A DNA stretch of 64,000 nt from Lactifluus volemus (Eukaryota; Basidiomycota; Agaricomycetes; Russulales; Russulaceae), in contig WTXI01000001.1 in assembly GCA_022376515.1 (NCBI GenBank), forward strand, positions 682,001 through 746,000, read 5' to 3'. This document shows positions 51,198-63,000 of this stretch, one piece after another (positions within the stretch are counted from its first letter, which is position 1; every line of letters starts with the position of its first letter). A program made the translations under genes and the position numbers. The notes below the pieces were generated by a model, which was not told where the DNA came from, searched no databases, and saw only the letters and a list, made by a program, of their open reading frames with translations.

Positions 51198-51342
51198 TCT
51201 GTTTATATACTCTGAACGGAGAGTTGTTGACATAGTTTATATGAGGATGTTGAAAGTCATGTACCTATGCAACCATTCCACCCGTTATTTCATAATTCAT
51301 GCTATCATGGTCACGGCCCGGCCGGGTTTATTACACCCTTGA

Positions 51343-54300
51343 ATGGCCAAACTATCGAAAAGTCGGCGTTCTGCTATTCCACCTCTCTCTTCCGCCTTTT
51401 AAATCCTAGACGAGGACATAGCCGTCCTCGTAACCGTGCGCGATCGGATGTATACGAGTATCAATCCGAAAAGGTCCGGAGGGCCGACATACGTCTATCT
51501 CTTGACAAGGAGGAAGCTACTGAACATGGTGGCCGAACTTCCGATGATGATACAACCCTAACAAGCGCAAGCCACGGCTCATTGGTGAAATTGTAGAGGA
51601 CGAAGAGATTCCTTCAGAGGATGACGAAGAGCTCGATAGCGATGCTGCATTCGAAGAGAGTGATGAGGAACGCTTTGCTGGGTTCTCCTTCCCCAAGGTG
51701 CGCCAACACTTTATTCATTGTCGCGCTAAACGCTAAGGTTCTGTATGGTCAGTCCCGTGGCAAGGCCCTGTCTAAAAAACCTTCTGATGACGATGCCTCG
51801 GGTCCCTCAGAAGTGGATCTCGCAGAAGACGAGAGTATCGAAGATTCAGAAGGTGGCGATGACCCAGAGAATTACATTGATGTCCTTGACGTCCTCGATG
51901 GTCGTGCTGACAACAGCGAAGAAGAGGAACCCTCCACGGGTAATCCGCCTGCTGGAAGCAAGGTCGCCGCGGTCACGGAAGAAGAAGAGGTGGAAGAAGG
52001 ACAGGAAGAGGAGGAGGAGGAGCAAGACTCGATCCTGTCTGCGGACGAGGACGTCAACCCGAATGCTCTCGAGGGTCTTGAAAAGTTTGTTTCGTCTTTG
52101 GAAACATCCAGGAAACGCAAAGGGGACCATACGAATGCTCTCCTCCCTCGGAAGAAGAGGGTCTTGGAAGAGATGACGACGGCCGGGGTAGAAGGTGAAT
52201 TCGCAACGAGAACATCTGGTACGTCTAATGTTATATGTCGAGCACGTTGTGTTTGATTTTTGCTAGACCAACAGCTTCGATTGGACGATCTACTTGCACC
52301 ACTGGCTTCTCACTCATCTGCTGTACTGTCGCTTAAAAAGTCTGTAAAAGTCCTAGACCCCGCACGGACTCGTGGGGCACCCCTCCCGGTTCCACTACCC
52401 CAACGAACAAAGGAGCGATTAGACCGAGAGGCAGCTACGAACAAACAAAAACAGAGGTTGACAAATGGAAAGATACAATGCAGCAGATTAAGGAGGTTGT
52501 ACTCACACCCCTTGATCTCATCGTGGCTGACTTTCGATCTAAAGGCTGAGCATTTATCTTTCCCTTTGCAAGCAGAACCTGTTGGAAAGGTGTCCAACCT
52601 TGAGCTCGCGGCGAAGTTCAAGGTATGTTTGCCTTGTTTTATGGACATTGGTTGATTAATTCCTTCTTCGTAGCCGTCTACGGAGTTGGAGAAAGCGGTG
52701 GACCAGCTTCTCAAACGGGCTCAAATGAGAGAAGAGGATCTCCAGAAGACTGAAGAGCTGAAAATGAATCACCTTTCGGCTGAAGAGGTTGCTTCGCGAC
52801 GTGCGGAGATAATGAAGACTCGCGAGCTTTTGTTCCGTGCTGAGATGAAGGCAAAGCGAATTGCTAAGATCAAGAGTAAAACGTATCGACGCCTTCAAAG
52901 GCGGCAGAAAGACAAACATTTTGGTGAAGAGGGTTCCTCCGCGGACCCGAAGACACCTTAAAAAGGGAGACGGAACGTGCCAAGGAACGAGCGACACTCA
53001 GACATAAAAGCACGGGAAAGTGGGCAACGGCTATGCGACGAAAAGGAGAGATGGATGCCGACCAATGTCAGGATATGGTGGAGATGCTGGAGAGAGGAGA
53101 GAAGCTACGCAAGAAGATCCAGGGAAGTAAAGAGACCAGCGACAGCGAAGACTATGATACGGATGGCGAGGATCCATCTCAGACAAAGGCCCGTGCATTT
53201 GAGGAACTGGCCCAACTTAAAATGCACGACGACACTGTCGCGGCCAAGGGTAAAGGGAAGAGTGTCTTTGACATGAAATTTATGCAGGAGGCAGCTGCAC
53301 GCGAGCAACGAGAAGTCGATCAGCAGGTGGAGGACTTGATGAAAGACCTCCAGGATCAGGAGCGCCTCCCCGCGGAGATGCAATTGACGGACACGAATTG
53401 TCTCAGGACTATCCCAACGTCACTATTCAGCGCACAGGTGGAAGGATTTCCCTCAGACCTAGTGGTGTAAGTTTCTTGAACCTCGAGCGTGACTGTACAT
53501 TGACCGTCTTACGTAGCTAACTTCGATCTTAACACAACGGCCTGTGCCTTCAAATGCGTCAAGTACCACGTTGAAATCTAGTGACATCCACTCTCTTGCA
53601 GGGGCGACCCCGACAGTATCACCTATCAACTCTCAGACTCTCTCAGATTCTCGAAGTCGACCTTCTCAGCAACCCCAAAGCGAGCATAATCCCTGGCTTT
53701 CTCGTAACGGCCAATCCTCGCATACAGCTCTCAAAAAGAGCGAGATTGCTATCAGCAAGGATAGCACAACTGCTGTCAAGGCCAAGAATAAGCTCCGAAA
53801 GAAGCAAAAAGAAACTGAGGACGAAGCTGCGAAAGTTCAGGAGGACGCCGTACTCGATATCTTCCCTGCAGATCTGCTGGTGGAATCGTTAAAACAACAA
53901 AACCCGGTGATGATAATTCCGATGCAGCTGACGAGGTCGAAGAACAAGAGGAAAGGCTCAAACAAAAGGCAAGCCAAGGGGAACAAGGCATACTGTGCTC
54001 GAACAGAGGGAACTTGTGACAAAAGCCTTTGCAGGAGACAATGTCATAAAGGTTCGCGCTTATGTTGTGTCAATTTGGTGCAGTTTTTGACATTGACCAT
54101 CTAGGAGTTTGAAGAGGCCAAACGTCGCGAGGTCGAAGACGATGCTCCCCGAGAGATGGACACTTCCTTACCCGGTTGGGTGAGCTTTCTGTGTGGCTTC
54201 CTGTTTCCTTTGCAGTAATAGAGCCCTTGACTTAGGGTGCTTGGGGGGGCAAGGAGCGCGCAAAGCTCCACCAAAACCTCAATTAATAAAGAAGTTGCTG

Positions 54301-54609
54301 GCATCAATCCTCGGTCCCGTGCTGACTATGGCAAGGCCCACGTTATCATATCCGAGAAGCGCGATAAAAAAGCAGCGAAGTATTTGACGAAAGATTTACC
54401 ATATCCATATACCAGCAAGGCACAGTTCGAGCGCAGCCTAGAGTCCCCAATAGGGAGGGAGTGGAATACGCGCATCGCAACTCAACATGCGACATTACCC
54501 AAGGTTACCAAAAAGGTACAGCATTTTGGCTTCGCTTCTGCCACATTGATACAAATGATCGTGTTGTCAGATGGGCGTAATAATTAAACCACTAGAGAAG
54601 CGAATTTGA
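51343..54609 (+). CDS. UTP14: U3 small nucleolar RNA-associated protein 14
   Basis: This SSU processome component, needed for 18S rRNA maturation, binds the helicase Dhr1. Motifs in order: DVYEYQSEKVRRADIRLSLD, SDAAFEESDEERFAGFSF, acidic blocks, LRLDDLLAPLASHSSAVLSL, KSTGKWATAMRRKGEMDADQ, MVEMLERGEKLRKKIQGSKE, VFDMKFMQEAAAREQREVDQ, QRELVTKAFAGDNVIKEFEE, LPGWGAWGG, AHVIISEKRDKKAAKYLTKD and LPYPYTSKAQFERSLESPIG. It ends MGVIIKPLEKRI. At least eight positions need one extra base to keep frame: about 51397-51400, 51549-51552, 52957-52960, 53373-53376, 53904-53908, 53985-53998, 54243-54249 and 54285-54295. The start at 51343 (MAKLSKSRRS) is the best fit. Confidence 0.93.
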
Positions 54610-54732
54610 ACACCCATTATTTAATCAGCGCTTCCCCTCGCAGTTCACTTTATTCTCGAAATAATGGAGATAGAGAGTGTTAATGGTGGCATCCTTTTAG
54701 GGTTCCCCAAACGCCTGGGAATCACTGATGGG

Positions 54733-55292
54733 TCAACACGTAGACAGGAACAACGATGGGCGAGGTGGGCCATAGGATGAAGCCATCCAGAAGATTGCTT
54801 GCACAACTCGCAGCTCTTGCATCGTAGCACGCCAACCGACATGCCTGATCTTTTGGTGTCTGACCATGAGAAGGAAGTATACGTCAGTCCCTGATGATGA
54901 ACGGTGACACATCAAATATTCTGAGTCAGTAAAACTGGGGGGAAGACAAGCTCAACGCTATCTGAGCCGCAGTAAGAGTAGTTTACCAGTATGATGGTAC
55001 GATGCTGCGTACTTAGAAGTTCATGCGCTCGTGCTTCGGTGGCTCATAGAGAGAACCAGGTCTATCATCAACTCTCACATGAATTTAATGATGTTCACCC
55101 CGGTTTATTGATAATGTACAGTAGCATTGAACTGTGTTCAATGAAGCAATATCTTCTCAGACAAGGATTTCGGCCGCACTATTGCGCACCACCGGAGAGC
55201 CCGATGATCGAAGAACGACGCAGAACAATGAACACGATACAGACTGGCAGAAAAAGACGAAAACCAGTGCTGGAGACAGTAGTCGGACACAT
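54733..55292 (-). CDS. Possible small multi-exon gene of unknown function
   Basis: Minus-strand pieces look protein-like: a start CPTTVSSTGFRLFLPVCIVF with a hydrophobic anchor, DDRPGSLYEPPKHERMNF, YAASYHHTG, then YFLLMVRHQKIRHVGWRATM and QELRVVQAIFWMASSYGPPR, ending at a stop at 54733. Plausible GT-AG junctions join some but not all pieces. I recognise no family. It lies between the UTP14 and CorA 3' ends. It might be a small membrane protein; chance cannot be excluded. Confidence 0.3.
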
Positions 55293-55413
55293 GAAAAGTA
55301 ACACGGGAGGGGAATGAATCGTGGGAGCTAGTGTGCGATCAGATCCAATTGTCGGATCGTCACGAAGCTAGTCGAGTTTGAACCGCTAAACGTGACGACC
55401 ACGTTTCAGCGCC

Positions 55414-57817
55414 TCAAGATGGGAGCACAACCAGGTAAAGACTTGCCTTCTTGACATCCCGAGCGAGCATTCCTTTCGTGATGTGGTTGTATGCGCGGAC
55501 GATGTCAGGCCACATGAACGCGGGCGCGACTACAAACATGACGGGGATAGCGATGATCCAGAAACTGGGAAACGATTCACACAACCGCAGAGACGAATGG
55601 GAAATGAACGACGTACACAACGTCGGTATGCCCGTGATGGACAGACCACATGTGGTCGAAGTTCATGCCCTAAAATGATTGAGGCTAGGTCTCCGCCGAG
55701 GTGAGAAACAGGGCTTACAAAATATCCGGTGAGCAACGTTAACGGCAAGAATACGATAGTACACAACGTCAAGCGGCGCCTGTAGAGATGTTGAGCGTGA
55801 GGGTTTAAACAACATCACGACTTTGGGACATACATTACTTCGTTCATTTCGTAGGAGGCCATCTAGAATGGTAATCCCTTAGTGGTAAGCCAAATCAGAA
55901 ATAGGATTATGGCATACATTGAAGGTATAGTTGATCAAGTTCTCCGTCATGGCCGCGTACATATCCAAACTGGACAACGCATATTCTATGTGTTCGTGTA
56001 CGTCAGCCTGCGGGAGACGTATACGTCAAGCCAATGGTTTCGCAAGGCACGCAAAAGAACAGACAAGATATGTCTTGGCCTTGTGAGACATGTATCCAAC
56101 GACTTTCTGATCCTCAGGTATTGTCGACATATCGAGGCACACTGCCGTTCGATCAACGTCATAGCGTCTTAAAGAACGTATCAAGGCTTTGATGGGTCCC
56201 AAGGTGCGCTTATGCAAAATCAAATCCCCAGAAAGTATGTGGACTGCCATTGAAAATACGTGTCAATGTCAATCAACGATGAATAGAGTGTAAGAATACG
56301 AACGACTGCGGACGGTCGAGACCCTAGATTTGATAAGGATCCTGCGCTCAAGTAGGCTAAGCCGCACGTGGTATTCATCTACGACTTCCAGGGCAGAGTC
56401 CACAACTACTCAAGACCCATTAGACATACATGAGTGAGGGGTTAAATGACCCACCAAGATCAAGGAGGTTTTCAACGAGCAAGGACGAATCAGCAGTCGT
56501 CCGCAGGGAAGAGTCCTGCTGACGAATACGTGTAGCAATTGGCTCAGTAAAATCAAGATTTGGCTTTGAGTTGAATGATATGACCGTGCCTAATTTTTAT
56601 TTTTAATTTGGAAAAGAGGGAATGAGGTGAGGCAATGAAGTCGTTACCGTCACGGAAAAGGAATATACAGAGGGTTCGATTCGCACGTCAACGCGTTCTC
56701 CCCTCTTCACTCTTCAAGCGTTAATTCCGCGAGAGCGCGCCTACGCCTACGGGCCTTACGGAGAATGAATAACTGCATGAAGGACTAAATGTTGTGAGGA
56801 AAGGTCGTACCAGAAGTGAGGCCTTGCGGCCGCCCAACTCGGGGTCAATTAATGGTACCTTGTCAGTTTCGGACTCATCAGACATCGAATGGGCCCATCT
56901 CCGTGGTCATTGTCATGTGGGTCTCCATCCGCGGCGCGCGAGCCACGTCAAGATGTTGAGGCGAATCGGAACGCGGTAAGCTGGTGATTGGGCGCTGGAA
57001 GACCATGCAGAGAGGAAGCCCCCTGACGTATCGGAGGGTTGCGATGACCAAGAAGTAGAACCGAGCGTATGACATAGGATACGTATGAACAAATGCTTGG
57101 GGTAGTAGTCTGCCTTGGAACGTGTGTGACCATATGGATGGAGCAGGTCCTCAACGGATAGCGGGTGCATCTCTTCAAAAAAAAAGCGTTAGATTATGAA
57201 AATAGGGACGTGTAGACGTGCGTTACCATACTTCAGAGCAAGTGCGCTGATCACATCCCAACTAATACCTCCTATATTGATCCAACGCACTTTAACCCAT
57301 GCCCAAGGGTAGATGCGGCGCTGTCGCTCTGCAAGAAGTCGATGAACTCGGCGTTCGTCATGCGGCGAACACTACGCCGGAGAGACGAATAGTCCGTGAT
57401 ATCGATGAGACATTGCTGTCGTACGTGCCCATATGCAATAAACGCGCTATGACGACGGGGATCAACTCCTGGTTCAGCACCGGGACCTCCGCGCAAAAAG
57501 GCGGCGGATACCCGATGTATGGTAATGATCTTTCGGACTATCGCTCGAAAGCGGTCCTTCGGGGACAGCTGGGGTATAGGGATTTGGGGTACAGGGATGA
57601 TGATTTCAGATCCGCGACTTGAAATGCTTTTTCGACTTTGACTTGCAAGACTGCCAGAGCTTCGCGTTCGGGCCGACAAATATGAGTGACGACGGTTAGC
57701 GATTATGGAACTTCGTAGCGGAGAGGGGCTTGGACGACTTCGAGAGGCTATTTGAACTTCTTCCTCCGAGAGAAGAGACTCGCCATCGAAGTCTGAGAGA
57801 CTGCTCTCTCTGGGCAT
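55414..57817 (-). CDS. CorA-family magnesium transporter (fungal Mnr2/Alr-like)
   Basis: A Ser/Arg-rich cytosolic N terminus (ESSLSDFDGESLLSEEEVQI) leads into the CorA cytosolic domain: CLIDITDYSSLRRSVRRMTN, VRWINIGGISWDVISALALK and EMHPLSVEDLLHPYGHTRSK. The end has two membrane helices, LTLCTIVFLPLTLLTGYFGM and FWIIAIPVMFVVAPAFMWPD. They are separated by a short loop NFDHMW that completes the GMN-type pore motif. Such proteins carry Mg2+ across the plasma or vacuolar membrane. A tail of unsure splicing follows ARDVKK; the stop could be 55414 or near 55348. There are many introns in the middle. The start is 375 bases from the divergent PNPOx-like gene. Confidence 0.86.
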
Positions 57818-58192
57818 AGCGGCGTGTACGAAAGCGAATATAAAGGAAGTGCCGTGTCATGTTGCAATTTAGGAACGGGTAGCGAGGCTGGTGGAACGTG
57901 GAGACGGCACGGCACAGTATCAAAGGACAACAGCTTCATTATCAGGCATAGGCATAGATCCATTCGGGTTGGCATTCGGTTGGACACTATGGTGTGGTAT
58001 CACTCACCGGGGTACTTTAGATACAAAATACCAGACGATAAAAAAATCGCTCAAGGTACAACCACCAACGGGGGTAGGAACGGGTCAACGTACGGTTTCC
58101 ATTCCTTGCTACGGTATAATAAGACATTGACGTCAACGTTGCTCCTCTCTACATGTACACCTAGTCGATCACGTGAGTTATAACTATCATCC
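57818..58192. promoter_or_regulatory. Divergent promoter region between CorA and PNPOx-like genes
   Basis: A 375-base spacer between two divergent start codons. Open frames inside show no family resemblance. It presumably carries both promoters; no specific factor site stands out. Confidence 0.4.
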
Positions 58193-58926
58193 ATGACCAC
58201 TCCACGTTGGTACAACGCTCTCGAACAAGCTGTTACCCAGAATTCAAATTCGAGCCGTAAGCCCCCTTGTTCGTCATCATAATCAGCTCGCTTGATGTTT
58301 TATTGTACTAGTCTTTCAACTTGCCACCATCGATCAAGCAGGCGAGCCTCATGTTCGCTCGCATATCCATCGTGCCTTTCTCGTGCCTTCTTCTAATCCT
58401 GGAGTCCCCCTTTTGATCACGTCTACCGACGTTCGTACTCCGAAATTTCAGCAGATGACTCACACGAGCACCGTCGAGCTCGCTTGGTGGATCGACGCCA
58501 CCTCGGATCAATTTAGAATCTCTGGGCTTGCTCATCTCTTTCCCGCACCTGAACACGTGTCTCTGCCTCTTCTCGTGCTACTATCGGAGTTTCTGAGGCG
58601 CCAGGAATTGATTGGGAGGCGAAGCGACGCGAACTCTTTGATGCCCTGAGTGAGGGAATGCGTGCTGCTTGGTGCAGACCGACCCCTGGCACACCTCTGC
58701 AAGGCGGGTATGAACAAATGGACGACTGGCCTGTTAGAGTTCCCAAGTCGAGTGAAGCAAAGACGGAAAAAGAGAAAGATCTTGTCAAAGTGGCCTTAGT
58801 AACTACGCCCTCGTTGTCATCGAACCCTTCAAGGTCGATTGGGTACAGATGGCCATCAAACCAAATCGCAGGACATTCTTCACACGTGATGGAGGTGACT
58901 GGAAGGAACAACCAGTCGTCCCGTAA
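58193..58926 (+). CDS. Pyridoxamine 5'-phosphate oxidase-like (Alr4036 family) FMN-binding protein
   Basis: Two exons are clear: MTTPRWYNALEQAVTQNSNS, then SLFQLATIDQAGEPHVRSHI, HRAFL, TSTDVRTPKFQQMTHTSTVE, LAWWIDATSDQFRISGLAHL. The C-terminal part is GIDWEAKRRELFDALSEGMR, AAWCRPTPGTPLQGGYEQMD and YALVVIEPFKVDWVQMAIKP, RRTFFTRDGGDWKEQPVVP. This is the split-barrel Pyridox_oxase_2 family (PF12766), which binds FMN; vitamin B6 oxidation is not proven for it. Two single bases appear lost, near 58586-58592 and near 58799, since similarity switches frame there. The complete length fits the family. Confidence 0.86.
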
Positions 58927-59252
58927 GGCCGATGTGGTGAGCTTTTATCCTTGATCAAGTGGTCAGCGTCTAATTGAGAAACTTCCTAGCGCACGACTGT
59001 ATGATGTTGTGACGTGAAGGACAAGGTCTCATGATCCTCGTCAATGTATTTGTATCCGACCTGGTTGTATTAATAGACCATAGTCGCCAGTTAGCAAATC
59101 ACAGTTGCCTCTCGGCTGTACGTTTGTTGCAAGACATGGTATTTCAGGGCCGATAGAATACTGATACAACAACAATATCGTCGCAAAACCTGCCCATAAA
59201 TAAATAGTACTTCAGGCTCAGGTAGAGACATTTCGGTTTGCGATTCAACATC
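58927..59252. other. Convergent 3' spacer
   Basis: About 325 bases between two convergent stop codons. No gene is seen. It should contain both polyadenylation regions. Confidence 0.6.
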
Positions 59253-59836
59253 CTATGTTTTGAGTTTCTTCGTATCCTGGACCTCATCCTTATCCTCTTC
59301 GTCTTCCTCTTCATTGTTTCTATTACGCTTCGCGCCCGGAGCTGTTCCTCTGCCTTCAACCTCTTCATATTCCTCATCCTCTTCCTCCTCGGTGTTCTTT
59401 TGCTTTCCTTTCAGCACCGATATGGTCAAATAAGACGGCGGCCAACACCCACCTGTACTGTCCTGCCGCCCTTTGGCAGCAGTAGTGCTGTCAGGTTAGA
59501 TGGTTGCTAAGGAGCCGAGGAGTTCTTCAGTATGATAGGACATCAAGAGGCAAAGTATAGTTTGCCCACTCCATTCGGTTCTGCTTCCTCGTCGTCGTCC
59601 TCATCGTCCTCACCTTCTTCAAAGTCATCTTCGTCATCCTTTGAGGTCTCTCAGCGACTCGTAGCAAAAAAGTATGAGTAGCGACTCGGACCCACCTCCA
59701 CGTCATACTCATCGCTTTCTTCGTCCTCATTGTCATCTTCAATATAATGAGGGTCGTCGATGGAGGGGTGTACACCTGGAGGCATGGGGATAGCCTTGAC
59801 TACGGTTTCGGTCGGATTATCGTGTTGTTCTGACAA
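59253..59836 (-). CDS. Highly acidic low-complexity protein, probably nuclear
   Basis: Three exon pieces share one composition: HPSIDDPHYIEDDNEDEESD, then KDDEDDFEEGEDDEDDDEEA, a short LTALLLPKGGRTVQ core, and YLTISVLKGKQKNTEEEEDE with the tail KDEVQDTKKLKT. The alternating acidic blocks and basic end recall nuclear histone chaperones, but composition alone cannot assign a role. No in-frame ATG precedes TTG 59836; the first ATG is at 59785, or an upstream exon supplies the start via an acceptor near 59830. It sits downstream of raptor on the same strand. Confidence 0.6.
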
Positions 59837-60096
59837 CCGAGGAAGAAATCAACTCCGTCAAGGTGACGCGGCGTCAACGCGTCAATGCGCACGGCCCACT
59901 ACGTAAAGATCAGGGCGACATCATCAATCAGCAACCCAGGTTTACCAGCGAATCGACAAATTAGAATTAGTGGGTATGTCAATAGTGGCTTGTATACTGT
60001 TTCATAAGAGAATTCGTAACAGATATCAAAATATCAAAGATACTACATCTAACGTGTGATGCGGTACGACTGCCGACCATCCATATTGAACGTTTC

Positions 60097-63000
60097 TCAC
60101 ATCAGGTTGGACCCATAGATGCGTACTATGATATCCTCCTAAATTACTTGTTGCAACTGATTATTGAGTACGTACCTGTCCCGTCAAGGCTACCAACGCC
60201 ATACAACATCTCAGTTGGATGGAAAATGATGGAGCTCGACCGTTGGATATACTGAGAAGGGAAACCCCGGGTCGGAGATGTTGTCAGGCCAGTGCCCATG
60301 CTCACAGTGGAAAGCATCGTGGAAGGCGATATTGAATGAACGACGGCGCGCTGAGTCCGGCAGCTCGAAGGCGACAGTGCAGAAAGCCTGGGGTGTACCA
60401 AGTGAGAATCGTAACGGTGAATAGACCTACGAGTATTCGTACCCCGCAAACACTCCGCATTGTGCATGAACATCGAAGGCAGCGAGTCCTCCGGGAAGAA
60501 CATCCCATGTCTCCAGGGCCTCCCGGGTCGCAGTTCGGTCGGGACCACGGATGTCCCATAGCTTGACTTCGCCACTCAAACTAAAAAAACGATTCAGACA
60601 TAGCACAACTACTGCAACAAGATCGACACTTGCCTAGCCGACAAAAACTGATTCCCAGCATGAGGATGCCAACGGACATTCTGCACCCAGTTGACGTGGT
60701 CGCTAAAAGACCGTACTACAGCATCCTCCTCTTCCAACCGTCGATCGAATACTTTGATAACGCCATCGGCAAAACTGGCAAGTAAAATAGAGGACGGCCC
60801 TCGCTCAGAGGCAATTGCCGTAACCGGGCTATCAGAGTTCGTTTCTAGATCCTGCAGGTGCCCTAATGTGTCGGATAGCAGGTAAAAGTCGAGCATCAAA
60901 CGTACGAGCAATTGGGCCTCTGTATGGGCGTCCCACACTCTGATGATGCGCGAATCGCCTCCGACCAGTAGGAATCCCCCTGCCTGTTTCCAGTCCACTA
61001 CCACACCGCTTCCACGGCGCATGCTTACAATCTCACCGAGTCCGCGGAACGCGCTGACCATCTGAACGCCAGCGCAACTTGTTGCAGGATCGTAATTACG
61101 GTAGAGTCGAATCATGCCGTCAGCTAAGGACGGGGTTAATAAAGGTAGGGAAAGCGCCAAGGAAGCAACGCGTTACCAGAACCCGCAAGCAGCATGCCAC
61201 CAACATCTTGGTTAATGATTTGAAGTGAGGTGATTGTCGCCTTCTTCGAATTGCCGTTGTAAAAACTCGACAGCTGTCGACGTCGCAACCAATCCCACAC
61301 ACTGACATAGGCGGGGTTCACCATCTACAAGCCAACACTGAAATTTACAATACGGACCTGATAATGTCTGCCTCATTTGCAATAGCTACGTGTGGGTCAT
61401 ATGCGTGGAATGCCATTGAGAGCGGGACGCCTTGAACATGCAGGGTGGTCACTGCCTTGTCCCAAGGGCGATTGGCTACAGCAATCTCAGCGACTAGTAG
61501 CAAGACGAAGGTGGAAAGACAAACGAGCGATCTCGGCATGGTTCTGGGTCTCTGAAATCACTTGCTCATTGCGTTGTTGGCGCCAGGCTTGGTAATTGTA
61601 CTCTAAGCTTCCCGGCTCGTCGGCTTCGGCTTGCTATACAAACAATCGGAAAGTAGGTTCTCAACATGTAAATGCATAGTTTGATCAAGTCCTTACCCGC
61701 ATTTGTGGCTCTTTGAAATATTCGCAGCACCAATCAAAGAAGCGGCTCTTTAATGGGAGGATATCACGAATGCCTGTGCCTGTTCCCAAGCCAAGGATAA
61801 CACTACTTCCAGCCGAATCGCTAGAAAATGTGCTGTCCGCCGGGCTATGTAGCACGGCGTTGCGGCCCCTTGAGTTATGTGCGGCTCTCCGCCGTGCGCG
61901 CAACCGTTCCATATCTTCCTCTGTCAGAGCCTCTATCACATCCGACGGCAGGAAAGTTGTTGTTTGATGTGAAAGGTCGTCTGTCGGAGACCGCGCCAAG
62001 GCTGTCGGTGAGGCAGGAGAGCTCTTTGACGACGTCAGAACTTGTGGCGATGGAGGACGGGAGTATGGTGACGCATATTGCGCGAAATTGAGATTTGGAG
62101 ATGGAGGGCGCGAGATACCCGGCTTTTCGAGGGAAAGGACCAGGGACGTGGGAGTATGCGGACCGCGGTGGGGAGAAGAGCGGCCATCCTCGACAGACGG
62201 GAAGGCGATGCCTCCGGCCAAGTTCTTGAGAGCATTCGCAAAGGATGACGTACGCTTTAGAGTACTGCTCACTCCAGAAGATATAGTTCCCGTCATGGTG
62301 TCACCGCGGGGGATACCAGGGCGATGGACATTCGGTGACGAAGGACGCGTCAAAGAAGTCGGTGACGATGTAAGGGAGGATCGGCGTGAGCGAGCCCCCG
62401 CAGGCGTACGCTGTGGGGGAGATAGCTGGTGGAGTGTGTTAGACTCCAGCCGGGTGAACGGTGACTCGAGGAGAAGCGCCATGATATAATCAACGATCGT
62501 CTGAGCGTTTGTTGCCACTTCGTGATACGGATCGACCGACAGCTCAAGAAGGACGGAAAAGATTGTGAAGAAAGACGACAAAATGACTCGGTTCTCCTCG
62601 CGAACTTCCTCGTCCCCGAAGCCATCTAACCATTCTGAGATCGCTTGGCTAGTCACCTCTTCGTCCCGGGGTTCAGTATGAGCGCTGAGCCTCCATCTCC
62701 TGTCTTCCTCCCAGTACACCCAGGCGCAAACAACGAAATGTCCCCGCCACTCCTTGACAAGGCAGCTGATGAGAACCAAAAGCTCCTTGCGTACCATAGG
62801 GCTGGCGTCTTCTTTAATGGCTAATGCACTTCCCGTGACGACGGCAACTTCCATTCGAAAGTGAATGCGTTCCTCTAGATGATGCATGGTTCCCGTTCCT
62901 CCCCCACCAGTCTTCGCCCCACTTGCTGAACCAGATGCACCCATGAAGGTCCCCAGGGCGAATAGTACTGCTGCACGGACCTCTGGCGAGTCGTCTGTTA

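Noticed and set aside
56675..56695. B-box-like GGTTCGATTC
   Set aside because: The bases around it do not pair into a T stem and no A-box or cloverleaf is present. It lies inside the CorA gene.
57824..58183. Plus-strand ORF of 119 residues before the PNPOx-like gene
   Set aside because: It lies in the divergent promoter, shows no family resemblance and has mixed composition, so it looks like chance.
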